A stretch of DNA of 49,193 nt from an uncultured Eubacteriales bacterium (GCA_949289455.1 CASEOA010000076.1:1-49193); one strand, 5' to 3'. Positions 30,580 through 39,268 are shown, counted from the first letter of the stretch. Notes: a model not told the origin generated them from the sequence alone. A program made the numbers and translations.

Positions 30580-31341
30580 ATGAATCCCACCGCACTTTAT
30601 GAAGCCTTCATGGCCCTGGAGGACCCCGGCTTCTGGCAGGAGTCCTATATGCAGTTCTACCGTGCCTGGTTTTACGAGGACCGGTGGATGACCTATTTCA
30701 AGGGCCTGGGCACCACCCTTTATGTCACGGTGATCGCCCTGTGTATCGGCGTGGTGCTGGGCGTGGTGGTAGCCACCATCTGTACCGCCCACGATCAGCA
30801 GCGCCCCGGCCGCCGCAATCCCGTGCTGGGTCTGATCAATGCCGTGTGCCGGGTCTATGTCACCGTCATCCGGGGCACCCCCATGATGGTACAGCTGATG
30901 ATCATGGGCTTTGCCATCTTTGCCAGCAGCCGGGAAAAGACACTGGTAGGCGCCCTGACCCTGGGCATCAACTCGGGGGCCTATGTGGCCGAAATCATCC
31001 GGGGCGGCCTCATGTCTCTGGATATCGGGCAGATGGAGGCCGGCCGGTCTCTGGGTCTGAGCTATCTGGACACCATGCGTTTTATTGTAGTGCCCCAGGC
31101 CTTTAAGGCCATCCTGCCCTCTCTGGGCAATGAGTTCATTGTGCTGTTGAAGGATACCTCCCTGATCTCGGTGGTGGCAGGCAAGGAGATCATCTATTTT
31201 GCCCGGGCAATCGTCACCGATACCTATGAGCCTATGGCCCCTTATCTGATCACGGCGGCCATGTATCTGGTGCTGGTGCTCATCTTCAGCTGGCTCCAGG
31301 GCAAGCTGGAAAGGAGGCTGCGTCAAAGTGATCGACGTTAA
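30580..31341 (+). CDS. Amino-acid ABC transporter permease
   Basis: Inner-membrane permease of 253 residues, His/Glu/Gln/Arg-type. A hydrophobic core begins at about 48 ([19 protein letters not shown]) and the chain has about five membrane segments. The segment RGTPMMVQL and the EAA loop ([27 protein letters not shown], about 144-170) contact the ATPase. The N-terminal 45 residues are an unusually long cytoplasmic or amphipathic lead. The start has AAAGGAG before the ATG; its 3' end overlaps the ATPase gene by 14 bases. Confidence 0.92.
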   Translation: MNPTALYEAFMALEDPGFWQESYMQFYRAWFYEDRWMTYFKGLGTTLYVTVIALCIGVVLGVVVATICTAHDQQRPGRRNPVLGLINAVCRVYVTVIRGTPMMVQLMIMGFAIFASSREKTLVGALTLGINSGAYVAEIIRGGLMSLDIGQMEAGRSLGLSYLDTMRFIVVPQAFKAILPSLGNEFIVLLKDTSLISVVAGKEIIYFARAIVTDTYEPMAPYLITAAMYLVLVLIFSWLQGKLERRLRQSDRR

Positions 31342-32050
31342 ACACCTGTCCAAATCCTTTGGGAACAATCTGGTGCTGGACGACATCTCGGAGCACATCC
31401 ACCCCGGGGAAAAGGTGGTCATCATCGGGCCCTCCGGCTCGGGCAAGTCCACCTTCCTGCGCTGCCTCAACCTGCTGGAGACCCCCACCGCCGGTACCAT
31501 CACCTTTGAGGGCGCCGAGATCACCGATCCCAAGTGCGACATCGACAAAATCCGCCAGCACATGGGCATGGTGTTCCAGCACTTCAACCTCTTCCCCAAC
31601 ATGACCATCCGGAAGAACATCACCCTGGCTCCCGTCCGCACCAAGCTGATGGGCCAGGCTGAGGCCGACGATACCGCCACCGCCCTGCTGCGGCGGGTGG
31701 GCCTGGAGGAAAAGGCGGACGCCTACCCCGCCCAGCTCTCCGGCGGCCAAAAGCAGCGCATCGCCATCGTCCGGGCCCTGGCCAGGCGGCCCAAGGTCAT
31801 GCTCTTCGACGAGCCCACCTCCGCCCTGGACCCGGAAATGGTGGGCGAGGTGCTGGAGGTCATGAAGGAGCTGGCCGAAGAGGGCATGACCATGGTGGTG
31901 GTCACCCACGAGATGGGCTTCGCCCGGGAGGTGGGCAGCCGGGTCCTGTTTATGGACGGCGGCCACATCCTGGAACAGAACGAGCCCCACGCCTTTTTCG
32001 CCAACCCCAAGGAGCAGCGCACCATTGAGTTTTTGTCCAAGGTGCTGTAA
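31328..32050 (+). CDS. Amino-acid ABC transporter ATP-binding protein
   Basis: ATPase of 240 residues that powers the permease encoded just upstream. It has Walker [10 protein letters not shown] (about 34-42), the Q-loop FQHFNLFPN, signature [15 protein letters not shown], Walker [15 protein letters not shown] and H-loop VVTHEM. The GTG start is preceded by GGAAAGGAGG and lies inside the permease gene, so it is translationally coupled. Length and motifs are normal for the GlnQ/HisP class. It is the last gene of the operon, followed by a strong terminator. Confidence 0.94.
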   Translation: MIDVKHLSKSFGNNLVLDDISEHIHPGEKVVIIGPSGSGKSTFLRCLNLLETPTAGTITFEGAEITDPKCDIDKIRQHMGMVFQHFNLFPNMTIRKNITLAPVRTKLMGQAEADDTATALLRRVGLEEKADAYPAQLSGGQKQRIAIVRALARRPKVMLFDEPTSALDPEMVGEVLEVMKELAEEGMTMVVVTHEMGFAREVGSRVLFMDGGHILEQNEPHAFFANPKEQRTIEFLSKVL

Positions 32051-32057
32051 ACAGCAG

Positions 32058-32090
32058 GACGGACCCGCCCAGGCGGGTCCGTCTTTTTTT
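32058..32090 (+). terminator. Terminator of the amino-acid ABC operon
   Basis: A 12-bp stem (32058-32069 with 32072-32083) followed by seven T. Confidence 0.9.
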
Positions 32091-32105
32091 GCGGGCGGGC
32101 CGGGA

Positions 32106-32154
32106 CGCCCCCTCATCCGGCCTTGCGGGCCACCTTCCCCCTGAGGGGGGAAGG
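32106..32154 (-). repeat. Intergenic hairpin repeat B, copy 4
   Basis: Minus strand: CCTTCCCCCCTCAGGGGG, then AAGGT, then GGCCCGCAAGGCC and GGATGAGGGGGCGTCC. The GGCCCGCAAGGCC hairpin has one internal mismatch compared with copy 2. Confidence 0.8.
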
Positions 32155-32167
32155 ACGGGGGGGCTCT

Positions 32168-32194
32168 GTAGGGGCGGGGCTCTGTCCCCGCCCG
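32168..32194 (+). repeat. Intergenic hairpin repeat A, copy 9
   Basis: GTAGGGGCGGGG, CTCTG, TCCCCGCCCG; a G-rich core variant with pairing kept. Confidence 0.75.
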
Positions 32195-32273
32195 CCCGGT
32201 TGCGCTGCGTGTATGCGTGACAACGGATTCCAATGGGACAGAAAAGCATGAAACCTGACCTTCCGCCGCATAC

Positions 32274-32302
32274 TTGCACAATAGGTTTGGCTATGATATA
32301 GT
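32274..32302 (+). promoter_or_regulatory. Promoter of the DEAD-box helicase gene
   Basis: TTGCAC (32274-32279), 17 nt and TATAGT (32297-32302) with TG one base upstream (extended -10). Confidence 0.75.
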
Positions 32303-32368
32303 AGAAAGGCAAATGGTGGGAAAAACCTGCCAGAAGATTTGAGGTCGCGTCCGGGGAGAAGGGCGTTT

Positions 32369-32442
32369 GGGTACGAAAGGGAGTTTCGATGCCTGTGGGG
32401 ACCTTGAATCAGGCAATCTGAACGGAAAGGAAGTTTGTACCC
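32369..32442 (+). promoter_or_regulatory. Structured 5' leader of the helicase mRNA
   Basis: Possible three-way junction. The closing stem GGGTAC (32369-32374) pairs with GTACCC (32437-32442), the latter abutting the ATG at 32443. Inside are hairpin CGAAA/TTTCG (32374-32388) and GCCTG/CAGGC (32391-32414). The ribosome binding site GGAAAGGAAG (32424-32433) lies in the remaining single strand. I know of no named riboswitch of this shape. Cold-shock helicase genes often have long leaders. Confidence 0.5.
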
Positions 32443-33621
32443 ATGGAAATCAACGGCGAGCAGGTCAACGAGATTGTCAACTACGCCGACCTGGGCCTGT
32501 CTCCGGAGGTTATGAAGGCCATCGACAAGAAGGGCTACGTCCGGGCCACCCCGGTGCAGGCCGGGGCCATCCCCTATTTTATGGACTGGAAGGACGTCAT
32601 TGCCAAGGCCCCCACCGGCACCGGCAAGACCTTTGCCTTCGGCATCCCCATGGTGGAGCACATTGACCCGGAGCGGGAGGAGGTCCAGGCCCTGGTGCTG
32701 GCCCCCACCCGGGAGCTGGCGGTGCAGATTCAGGAGGAGCTGCGGGATCTGTGCGAATTCAAGGAAGGGGTGCGCACTGTCTGCCTCTACGGCGGGGCCC
32801 CCATTGAAAAGCAGATCACCACCCTGAAAAAGAAGCCCCAGATCGTGGTGGCCACCCCCGGCCGGCTCATGGACCACATGAAGCGGCGCACCGTGCGCCT
32901 GGACAAGGTGGAGACCGTGGTGCTGGACGAGGCCGACCGGATGCTGGACATGGGCTTTGTCCGGGACGTGACCCGCATCCTGGACCAGCTGAAGCACCGG
33001 AAGAACATGGGCATGTTCTCCGCCACCATCAGCCGGGAGGTAATGGACATTTCCTGGGTGTACCAGCGGGACCCCATTGAGATCACCGTCCGGCCGGTGG
33101 AGGAGTCCAAGCCGGACATCACCCAGTATCGCATCGACCTGGACGGCCGGGAAAAGAAGCTGGACACCATTGTGGCCCTCATCACCCACGGGGAGTACGA
33201 GCGGGCCATCGCCTTCTGCAACACCAAGAATATGACCGACCGGCTGGCCGGGCTGCTGAAAATGCGGGGGATCTCCTGCGAGGCCATCCACGGGGACATC
33301 CAGCAGCGCATCCGGGAAAAGACCCTGGACAAGTTCAAAAAGGGCGAGATCAATGTGCTGGTGGCCACCGATGTGGCTGCCCGGGGGCTGGATATCGACG
33401 ACGTGGACGCGGTGTTCAACTACGACGTTCCCGACGAGCTGGAGAACTACACCCACCGCATTGGCCGCACCGGCCGGGCCAAAAAGCACGGGGTGGCCTA
33501 TACCTTTATCGCCACCGTCACCGAGGGCATCCGTATGGACGACATTGTGCGCAACACCAAGGCGGAGGTCCAGCGGCTGAAATACGACCAGGACGGCTGC
33601 CTGATGCTGGTGGAGTCCTGA
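32443..33621 (+). CDS. DEAD-box RNA helicase
   Basis: ATP-dependent RNA helicase of 392 residues with the complete core: Q-motif region, motif I APTGTGKT, Ia PTRELA, Ib ATPGR, II DEAD, III SAT, V ATDVAARGLD and VI HRIGRTGR. It ends soon after the helicase core and lacks the C-terminal RNA-binding extension of CshA or CsdA, so it is a minimal helicase, probably for ribosome assembly or mRNA turnover. It is preceded by a long structured leader (32303-32442) and a well-placed GGAAAGGAAG ribosome binding site. Confidence 0.93.
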   Translation: MEINGEQVNEIVNYADLGLSPEVMKAIDKKGYVRATPVQAGAIPYFMDWKDVIAKAPTGTGKTFAFGIPMVEHIDPEREEVQALVLAPTRELAVQIQEELRDLCEFKEGVRTVCLYGGAPIEKQITTLKKKPQIVVATPGRLMDHMKRRTVRLDKVETVVLDEADRMLDMGFVRDVTRILDQLKHRKNMGMFSATISREVMDISWVYQRDPIEITVRPVEESKPDITQYRIDLDGREKKLDTIVALITHGEYERAIAFCNTKNMTDRLAGLLKMRGISCEAIHGDIQQRIREKTLDKFKKGEINVLVATDVAARGLDIDDVDAVFNYDVPDELENYTHRIGRTGRAKKHGVAYTFIATVTEGIRMDDIVRNTKAEVQRLKYDQDGCLMLVES

Positions 33622-33664
33622 GCCCAAACCATTTTCGTCCGGGGACAAGGAGATAATACCTGAT

Positions 33665-34579
33665 ATGATAGAATTCAAAAAGCCCGGCCTGGCTGACGGA
33701 GCCTGGGTGAAGGAGCTGCTGGCCCTGGGGAACTATCGGGGCTGCGACTACAGCTTTGCCAATATGATCATCTGGTGGGAGAGCTACCGGCCGGAGATCG
33801 CCCGGCTGGGCAATTTTCTGGCCATCCGGGTGGCCACCGAGCGGGGCCACGGCTACCTCTTCCCCGCCGGGGCGGGCGACCTGGGGAAGGCGGTGGCCGC
33901 CCTGGAGGAGGACGCCGCCGCCAGAGGATTTCCTTTTTTAATGGTGGCCCTCACTGACCGGCAAGTAGGTGAATTGGAAGCCTGCTGCCCCGGCCAATTT
34001 TCCTTTGATCCCCAGCGGGCCTCCTTTGACTATCTGTATGACATTGACCGTCTGGCCGATCTGCCGGGGAAAAAGCTCCACGCCAAGCGCAACCATATCC
34101 ACCGGTTTGTGGAGCAGAATCCCTCCTGGGAGTACTATCCCCTGACGGCGGAGAACCTGCCCGAGTGTCTGGAGATGGATCAGGAGTGGTACCGCCGCTC
34201 CCAGGCCCGGCTCACCGATGGCCAGACCTACGACCTGCGGTCGGAGGACATCGCCCTGCGCACCGCCGTGGGCAATTTTGAGGCCCTGGAGCTGGAGGGC
34301 GGGCTGATCCGGGTGTATGGCGAGGTGGTGGCCTTCACCATCGGAAGCCGCCTGTCCAGCGACACCTTCGACGTCCATTTTGAGAAAGCCTACGGGGAGC
34401 TCCAGGGCGCTTACGCCATGATCAACCGGGAATTTGCCCGGCAGATCCGTCAAAACCACCCGGAGATCCGCTATCTGAATCGGGAGGACGATATGGGCCT
34501 GGAGGGCCTGCGCAAGGCCAAGCAGTCCTACTACCCCGACCGGATGGTGGAAAAGTATTTTGCCGTCCGCGGCCATTGA
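33665..34579 (+). CDS. DUF2156 domain protein
   Basis: Protein of 304 residues with the DUF2156 fold (related to the C-terminal, GNAT-like domain of lysylphosphatidylglycerol synthase MprF). Family-like segments are the N-terminal CDYSFANMIIW, KLHAKRNHIHRFVE and the C-terminal YGELQGAYAMINREFA and INREDDMG-type YLNREDDMGLEGLRKAKQSY. There are no membrane segments, so it is not a full MprF flippase. It may transfer an amino acid or acyl group, but the acceptor is unknown. It follows the helicase by 43 bases and precedes a GNAT gene by 27. Confidence 0.85.
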   Translation: MIEFKKPGLADGAWVKELLALGNYRGCDYSFANMIIWWESYRPEIARLGNFLAIRVATERGHGYLFPAGAGDLGKAVAALEEDAAARGFPFLMVALTDRQVGELEACCPGQFSFDPQRASFDYLYDIDRLADLPGKKLHAKRNHIHRFVEQNPSWEYYPLTAENLPECLEMDQEWYRRSQARLTDGQTYDLRSEDIALRTAVGNFEALELEGGLIRVYGEVVAFTIGSRLSSDTFDVHFEKAYGELQGAYAMINREFARQIRQNHPEIRYLNREDDMGLEGLRKAKQSYYPDRMVEKYFAVRGH

Positions 34580-34606
34580 GCCGCGCCTGTGGAAAGGAGG
34601 CCGCCC

Positions 34607-35485
34607 ATGATCGAAATCCGACCGCCCAGACCTGAGGAAGTACAGGCCCAGAAGGATCTGTGGAACGCTGTGTTTCAGGAGGACCCCCGCTGCACCGACT
34701 GGTTCTATGCCCACTTCTACCGGCCGGAGGACATGGTCCTGCTGCTGGAGAACGGGGAACTGGCCACCATGATGGCGGTTCTCCCCCAGACCATGAGCCT
34801 GCCTGGAGGCGGAACGGCCTCCGCCGGGTACTTTTTCTCCCTGTGCACCTGGCCCCGGTTCCGGGGCAGGGGATTTTCCCGGCACATCATCCTGTATGTC
34901 AGCCAGATGCTGAAGGACCGGGGAGTGGACTGCGCCATCGGGGTGCCCGGTCAGCCCAGCCTCTTCAACCACTACAAGACCATGGACCGGCTGCCCACCT
35001 TTTATATCCGGATTGCGGAGGTGGAGAAGCGGGATCTCCCCGCTCCCGCCCCCGGCGACCTGGCCCGGCCGGCGGAGCCGGCGGTTTACAACGCCATCCG
35101 GGACCGTCTGCTGGAGGGGATTCCCTCGGTACACTATCCCACGGACCAGATCTGCTACCAGGAGGGGCTGTGCCGCCTGCTGGGGGGCGGGCTGTTCCGG
35201 CTGGAGGTGGACGGCGCGGAGGGCTGCGCCCTGGTGGAGTACGAGGGGGACGGCCATGTGCTTATCAAGGAGCTGTTGCTGCCGCCGGAGCAGATCCTCC
35301 GGGGGGTGGCGGCCCTGGCCGTCCAGTGCCCCGGCCTGCGGTACCAGGTGCGCACCCCGGCCCGGTGGGAGGGGCTGCCCGGCGGTATCGTCCGGCCCTA
35401 CGGGGATATCCGGTGGTTCAACCGGGAAAAGCAGGAGCGCTGGGAGCAAGATCCCCAGGGCTACCTGGGCCTGGCCTTTGACTGA
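34607..35485 (+). CDS. GNAT-family N-acetyltransferase
   Basis: Protein of 292 residues with an N-terminal GNAT domain. The acetyl-CoA loop LCTWPRFRGRGFSRHIILYV is at about 82-101 and the following helix carries PSLFNHYKTM. The C-terminal half resembles the sterol-carrier-like tail of Eis-type enzymes only loosely. The start at 34607 has GGAAAGGAGG upstream. It probably forms an operon with the DUF2156 gene, and the two acyl- or aminoacyl-transferase-like proteins could modify the same or related molecules. The substrate is unknown. Confidence 0.8.
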   Translation: MIEIRPPRPEEVQAQKDLWNAVFQEDPRCTDWFYAHFYRPEDMVLLLENGELATMMAVLPQTMSLPGGGTASAGYFFSLCTWPRFRGRGFSRHIILYVSQMLKDRGVDCAIGVPGQPSLFNHYKTMDRLPTFYIRIAEVEKRDLPAPAPGDLARPAEPAVYNAIRDRLLEGIPSVHYPTDQICYQEGLCRLLGGGLFRLEVDGAEGCALVEYEGDGHVLIKELLLPPEQILRGVAALAVQCPGLRYQVRTPARWEGLPGGIVRPYGDIRWFNREKQERWEQDPQGYLGLAFD

Positions 35486-35501
35486 ACGGCCGCAACAACG
35501 G

Positions 35502-35543
35502 AGGGGCGTGTCCTGGAAAATTTTCGGGGCGCGCCCCTTTTTT
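35502..35543 (+). terminator. Terminator after the GNAT gene
   Basis: A 9-bp stem (AGGGGCGTG 35502-35510 with CGCGCCCCT 35530-35538) with a T tract. A shorter palindrome GGGGCGCGCCCC lies in the 3' arm. Confidence 0.75.
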
Positions 35544-35555
35544 GGCCAAGACGGC

Positions 35556-35735
35556 ATGAAATTTGCAAGCATACCGGCGGTCAGGTTCAAAGAGCTGGGA
35601 TTGCAGGAAATCAGTCATTATGAATATTTTCGGGGATATATTGCATATTTATCAAAAAAATACGGCGCTTTAGTGGGGCAAATTGGCGAATGCTATGGGA
35701 CTCTAGGGAAAGAAGCCGCCGAAAACGAAAGATAA
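35556..35735 (+). CDS. Possible small ORF, 59 aa, doubtful
   Basis: ATG 35556 to TAA 35735 encodes MKFASIPAVRFKELGLQEIS and 39 more residues, ending KEAAENER. The ATG has no ribosome binding site, the gene directly follows a terminator, and its base composition is far more AT-rich than its neighbours. It may be the 3' remnant of a transferred gene, or not a gene at all. I do not recognise the sequence. Confidence 0.25.
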   Translation: MKFASIPAVRFKELGLQEISHYEYFRGYIAYLSKKYGALVGQIGECYGTLGKEAAENER

Positions 35736-35823
35736 AATGGACATTCACTCGGAAAAATGTCCGCCATACAAGGACGGCTGCAAGATTTGACGGGGATTCC
35801 ATCAAATTCAAGGCCCGTAACTC

Positions 35824-35852
35824 TTGACGGGGCCTGTGATTTACGATAAAAT
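35824..35852 (+). promoter_or_regulatory. Promoter of oppBCDF
   Basis: TTGACG (35824-35829), 17 nt and TAAAAT (35847-35852), 69 nt before oppB. Confidence 0.75.
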
Positions 35853-35921
35853 GAATGGACGTTTAAAATGGGGTACCAGCGGTAAGTACAGTGCACAGAG
35901 AATGGTATAGGAAGTGAAGAA

Positions 35922-36863
35922 ATGGCAAAATACATTTTGAAACGGGTGCTGATGGCAGTCATCACGTTGTTTATTGTGACCTGCCTCACCTTTTTGCTCA
36001 TGAACGCCATTCCGGGCTCCCCGTGGCTGTCTGAGAAAACCCCGACTCAGGCCACCATCGACGCCCTGAATGAAAAGTACGGTATGGACAAGCCGGTGCT
36101 GGTCCAGCTGGGTATGTACCTGGAGGACATCCTCCACGGGGACTTCCGGGTCTCCATCAAGATGCAGAAGGACCGGCCGGTGCTGGACATCATCCTGAAC
36201 ATGTTCCCCGTGTCGGCGGCCATTGGCTCCATCGCCATCCTGTGGGCTATTTTGGTGGGCGTCCCATTAGGCTGTCTAGCCGCCTTCAAACGAGGTACCT
36301 GGGTGGACAGCCTGCTGCGGGTCATCTGTACCCTGGGCATATCCATGCCAGGATTTGTGGTGGCTACCATCCTGCTCTACCTGTTTGCCGGCGGCATACC
36401 GGACTGGAAGGTGTTCCCAACCATCTTTGACGGCACATGGCAGAGCTATATCCTGCCCTGCCTGGCCCTGGGCTTCTATCCCATGTGCTACCTGTCCCGG
36501 CAGACCCGGACCGCCATGCTGGACTCCATCAACCAGGAGTACATCAAGACCGCCCGGGCCAAGGGCCTGAAGAACAAGAAGATCATCTTCAAGCACGCCC
36601 TGCGCAACGCCCTGATCCCCGTCATCACCTATCTGGGCCCCCAGATCGCCTTTACCCTGTGCGGCGGCTTTGTGGTGGAGACCGTATTCTCCATCCCCGG
36701 CCTGGGCCGCTACTTTGTCTCGTCCATTCAGAACCGGGACTTCCCCATCATCATGGGCACCACCATCTTCCTGGCGGCCTTTATCATCGTCATGAACCTG
36801 GTGGTGGACCTGCTGTACAAGCTGGTGGACCCGCGGATCAATCTGAGCAAGGGAGGGAACTGA
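35922..36863 (+). CDS. oppB: Oligopeptide ABC transporter permease OppB
   Basis: Inner-membrane permease of 313 residues of the OppB/DppB type with six membrane segments. The N-terminal ILKRVLMAVITLFIVTCLTF helix is followed by the family segment KYGMDKPVLVQL. The EAA loop RTAMLDSINQEYIKTARAKGLKNKKI (about 205-230) contacts the ATPases. The ending LYKLVDPRINL is typical. It pairs with OppC in the membrane to import peptides. It starts with AGGAAGTG upstream and is followed after one base by the oppC TTG start. Confidence 0.94.
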   Translation: MAKYILKRVLMAVITLFIVTCLTFLLMNAIPGSPWLSEKTPTQATIDALNEKYGMDKPVLVQLGMYLEDILHGDFRVSIKMQKDRPVLDIILNMFPVSAAIGSIAILWAILVGVPLGCLAAFKRGTWVDSLLRVICTLGISMPGFVVATILLYLFAGGIPDWKVFPTIFDGTWQSYILPCLALGFYPMCYLSRQTRTAMLDSINQEYIKTARAKGLKNKKIIFKHALRNALIPVITYLGPQIAFTLCGGFVVETVFSIPGLGRYFVSSIQNRDFPIIMGTTIFLAAFIIVMNLVVDLLYKLVDPRINLSKGGN

Positions 36864-36864
36864 G

Positions 36865-38202
36865 TTGGCAGACCGCAAGAGAAAAAAAGTACTTGGCTCC
36901 CTTCAGCCCGACATCGAGGACATCCTGGACTGGAACAACCTGCCGGAGAACTCCTTTGAGCCGGCCACCAGTCAGGAGAAGGAGAGCTTTATCCAGGACC
37001 GCAAGAGCGTGTCCTACTGGAAGGACGCCTGGCGGCGGCTGCGCCGCAACAAGGTGGCCATGGTGGCCATGGTCATCGTCATCCTCATTGGCCTGTTTGC
37101 CTTTGTGGGGCCCTATTTTGTGCCCTACGGCTACGACCAGCAGATCCGGGGGGCCAACAACCTGCATCCCTGGCACTACTCTCTGGAGGACCAGGCCCGC
37201 ATTGACGAGTACCTGGCTGAGCACAGCGTGTCCAACCTGACCCCTGAAGAGGCGGTGGAGCAGGCCCGGGCCGAGGCCGCCGCCGAGGGCCGGGAGCTCA
37301 CCAGCGTGGAGGAGGCCAAGATCCGGGCCCAGGCCAAGGCCAACCAGGGCAGCGGCGACGAGGTCACCGAGGAGGACGCCATCAAGGCCCTGGGCATCAA
37401 GGCCAAGCCCTTCGGCTACTCCGACGACGAGCTCCAGCGCATGGCCAACGGCGAGTCGGTATTTCCCCACGTCTTTGGCTGTGACACCCACGGCCGTGAT
37501 ATCATGGCCCGCACCATGATCGGCGCCCGGGTGTCCATGATCGTGGGCATTTGCTGCGCCCTCATCGTGCTGGTCATCGGCGCCGTCTACGGCTCCATCT
37601 CCGGTTACTGCGGCGGCAAGGTGGACTCCGTCATGCAGCGCATTGTGGAGATCATCTACACCATCCCCGAGGTGCTCATTATCCTGCTGCTGGGCGCCAC
37701 CCTGAAGCCCATCTTTGAGGATTTCCAAAACTCGGGCGACGGGCCCCTCCAGCGGCTGGTTACCATTCTGGGCCCCAACCTGATCGCCATTTTCATCGCC
37801 TTCGGTCTGCTGTACTGGGTGACCATGTCCCGTATCATCCGGGGCCAGATCCTCCAGCTCAAGCAGCAGGAGTACGTCACCGCCGCCCGGGCCCTGGGCG
37901 CCAGCGGCGGGCGCATCATCAAGCGCCACCTGCTGCCCAACTGCATCGGCCAGATCGTCACCACCACCTTCCTCCAGATCCCCTCGGCCATCTTCACCGA
38001 GTCCTTCCTGTCCTTCCTGGGCATGGGCGTGTCCGCCCCCATGACCAGCCTGGGCTCCATGTGCTCCGACGCCCTGGGCGGTCTGAACAGCTATCCCTAC
38101 CGTTTGTTTATCCCCGCCGCCATCCTCAGCGTCATGATCCTCTGCCTGAACCTGTTTGGCGACGGCCTGCGGGACGCCCTGGATCCCCGGCTGAAAAAGT
38201 AA
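36865..38202 (+). CDS. oppC: Oligopeptide ABC transporter permease OppC with large insertion
   Basis: Permease of 445 residues; typical OppC is about 300. The N-terminal cytoplasmic region (1-60) ends in YWKDAWRRLRRNKVAM before membrane segment 1 (about 62-84). The usual external segment before FGCDTHGRDIMAR (normally FGTDxLGRD) is expanded by about 95 residues (about 104-199) of acidic, Ala/Glu-rich helix. The remaining domain has the EAA loop VTAARALGASGGRIIKRHLLPN and the usual ending LNLFGDGLRDALDP. TTG start with GGGAGGG upstream. The frame is open and unbroken, so the insertion is real rather than a sequencing artefact. Confidence 0.92.
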   Translation: MADRKRKKVLGSLQPDIEDILDWNNLPENSFEPATSQEKESFIQDRKSVSYWKDAWRRLRRNKVAMVAMVIVILIGLFAFVGPYFVPYGYDQQIRGANNLHPWHYSLEDQARIDEYLAEHSVSNLTPEEAVEQARAEAAAEGRELTSVEEAKIRAQAKANQGSGDEVTEEDAIKALGIKAKPFGYSDDELQRMANGESVFPHVFGCDTHGRDIMARTMIGARVSMIVGICCALIVLVIGAVYGSISGYCGGKVDSVMQRIVEIIYTIPEVLIILLLGATLKPIFEDFQNSGDGPLQRLVTILGPNLIAIFIAFGLLYWVTMSRIIRGQILQLKQQEYVTAARALGASGGRIIKRHLLPNCIGQIVTTTFLQIPSAIFTESFLSFLGMGVSAPMTSLGSMCSDALGGLNSYPYRLFIPAAILSVMILCLNLFGDGLRDALDPRLKK

Positions 38203-38218
38203 GAAAGGAGGAGATCGT

Positions 38219-39268
38219 ATGGAAGAGAAACAGAAAAGCGGCAAGCTGCTGGAAGTGAAGGATCTCCACGTCTCCTTCTTCACCCCCGCCGGCGAGGTCA
38301 AGGCGGTGGGCGGCATCAGCTATGACCTGAACTACGGCGAGGTCATGGGCATCGTGGGCGAGTCGGGCTCCGGCAAGAGCGTGGAGGCCTACTCCATCAT
38401 CGGCCTGCTCCAGTCCCCCGGCAAGGTGGTGGGCGGCTCCATCACTTTGGAGGGGGAGGACGTGCTGGCCAAGACCAAAAACGAGATGGTGGCCCTCCGG
38501 GGCTCCAAGGTGGCCATGATCTTCCAGAACCCCATGACCTGTCTCAACCCGGTGTACACCATCGGCAACCAGCTCATCGAGGCCCTGAAGGCCCACGACA
38601 AGAACGTCTCCAAGGAGGAGGCCGCCAAGCGGGCCATGGAGATGCTGGAGCTGGTGGGCATCAACAACGTGGAAAAGCGGATGAAGCAGTATCCCCATGA
38701 GCTGTCCGGCGGCATGCGCCAGCGGGTCATGATTGCCATGGGCCTGATCTGTCACCCCCAGCTGCTCATTGCCGACGAGCCCACCACCGCCCTTGACGTG
38801 ACCATCCAGGCACAGATTCTGGAGCTCATGAAGGATCTGCAAAAGAAAACCCACATGGGCATCATCTTCATCACCCACAACCTGGGCGTGGTGGCCGAGA
38901 TCTGCGACAAGGTCTCCGTCATGTACGCCGGCAAGATGGTGGAACAGGGCCCGGTGGACGATATCTTTTATAAGCCAGGCCACCCCTACACCATGGGCCT
39001 GCTGCGGTCCATGCCCCGGGTGGACGCCGAGAGCTACGAGCGGCTGATCCCCATCGAGGGTACCCCCGTGGATATGCTGAATCCCCCGGAGGGCTGCCCC
39101 TTCGCCCCCCGGTGCGAGTACGCCATGAAGATCTGTCTGCAAAAAATGCCCCCCTATGTGGAGCTGGGGGACAACCATCGGGCCGCTTGCTGGCTGCGGG
39201 TGCAGGAGCAGATCCAGAAGGAACAGGGCAAGACCAATGAGACCAAGGAGGTGGGCGGCCATGAGTGA
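38219..39268 (+). CDS. oppD: Oligopeptide ABC transporter ATP-binding protein OppD
   Basis: ATPase of 349 residues with Walker A GESGSGKS, the Q-loop [10 protein letters not shown], signature [13 protein letters not shown], Walker [13 protein letters not shown] and the H-loop ITHN. The C-terminal peptide-transporter region contains [17 protein letters not shown], whose cysteines bind an iron-sulphur cluster in related DppD/OppD proteins. It follows oppC by 16 bases with AAGGAGG before the ATG, and overlaps oppF by eight bases. Confidence 0.95.
   Translation: MEEKQKSGKLLEVKDLHVSFFTPAGEVKAVGGISYDLNYGEVMGIVGESGSGKSVEAYSIIGLLQSPGKVVGGSITLEGEDVLAKTKNEMVALRGSKVAMIFQNPMTCLNPVYTIGNQLIEALKAHDKNVSKEEAAKRAMEMLELVGINNVEKRMKQYPHELSGGMRQRVMIAMGLICHPQLLIADEPTTALDVTIQAQILELMKDLQKKTHMGIIFITHNLGVVAEICDKVSVMYAGKMVEQGPVDDIFYKPGHPYTMGLLRSMPRVDAESYERLIPIEGTPVDMLNPPEGCPFAPRCEYAMKICLQKMPPYVELGDNHRAACWLRVQEQIQKEQGKTNETKEVGGHE

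Larger units (their letters stand above)
32051..32442. other. Intergenic region before the helicase gene
   Basis: A 392-base gap. It holds, in order, the ABC operon terminator, repeat B copy 4, repeat A copy 9, the helicase promoter (32274-32302) and a structured leader of about 135 nt. No ORF with a ribosome binding site is visible. Confidence 0.75.
35486..35921. other. Intergenic region upstream of oppB
   Basis: A 436-base gap holding a terminator (35502-35543), a weak ORF (35556-35735) in an unusually AT-rich stretch, an imperfect hairpin at 35739-35762 (GGACATT/AATGTCC) and the oppB promoter (35824-35852). Two copies of TTGACGGGG occur at 35786-35794 and 35824-35832. Confidence 0.7.

Noticed and set aside
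32303-32442. Known riboswitch or T-box
   Set aside because: No specifier loop, antiterminator T-box sequence or recognisable aptamer core is visible; I report it only as a structured leader.
36865-38202. Fusion or frameshift explaining the long OppC
   Set aside because: The frame is continuous and all OppC motifs are present in order around the extra segment, so it is an in-frame insertion.
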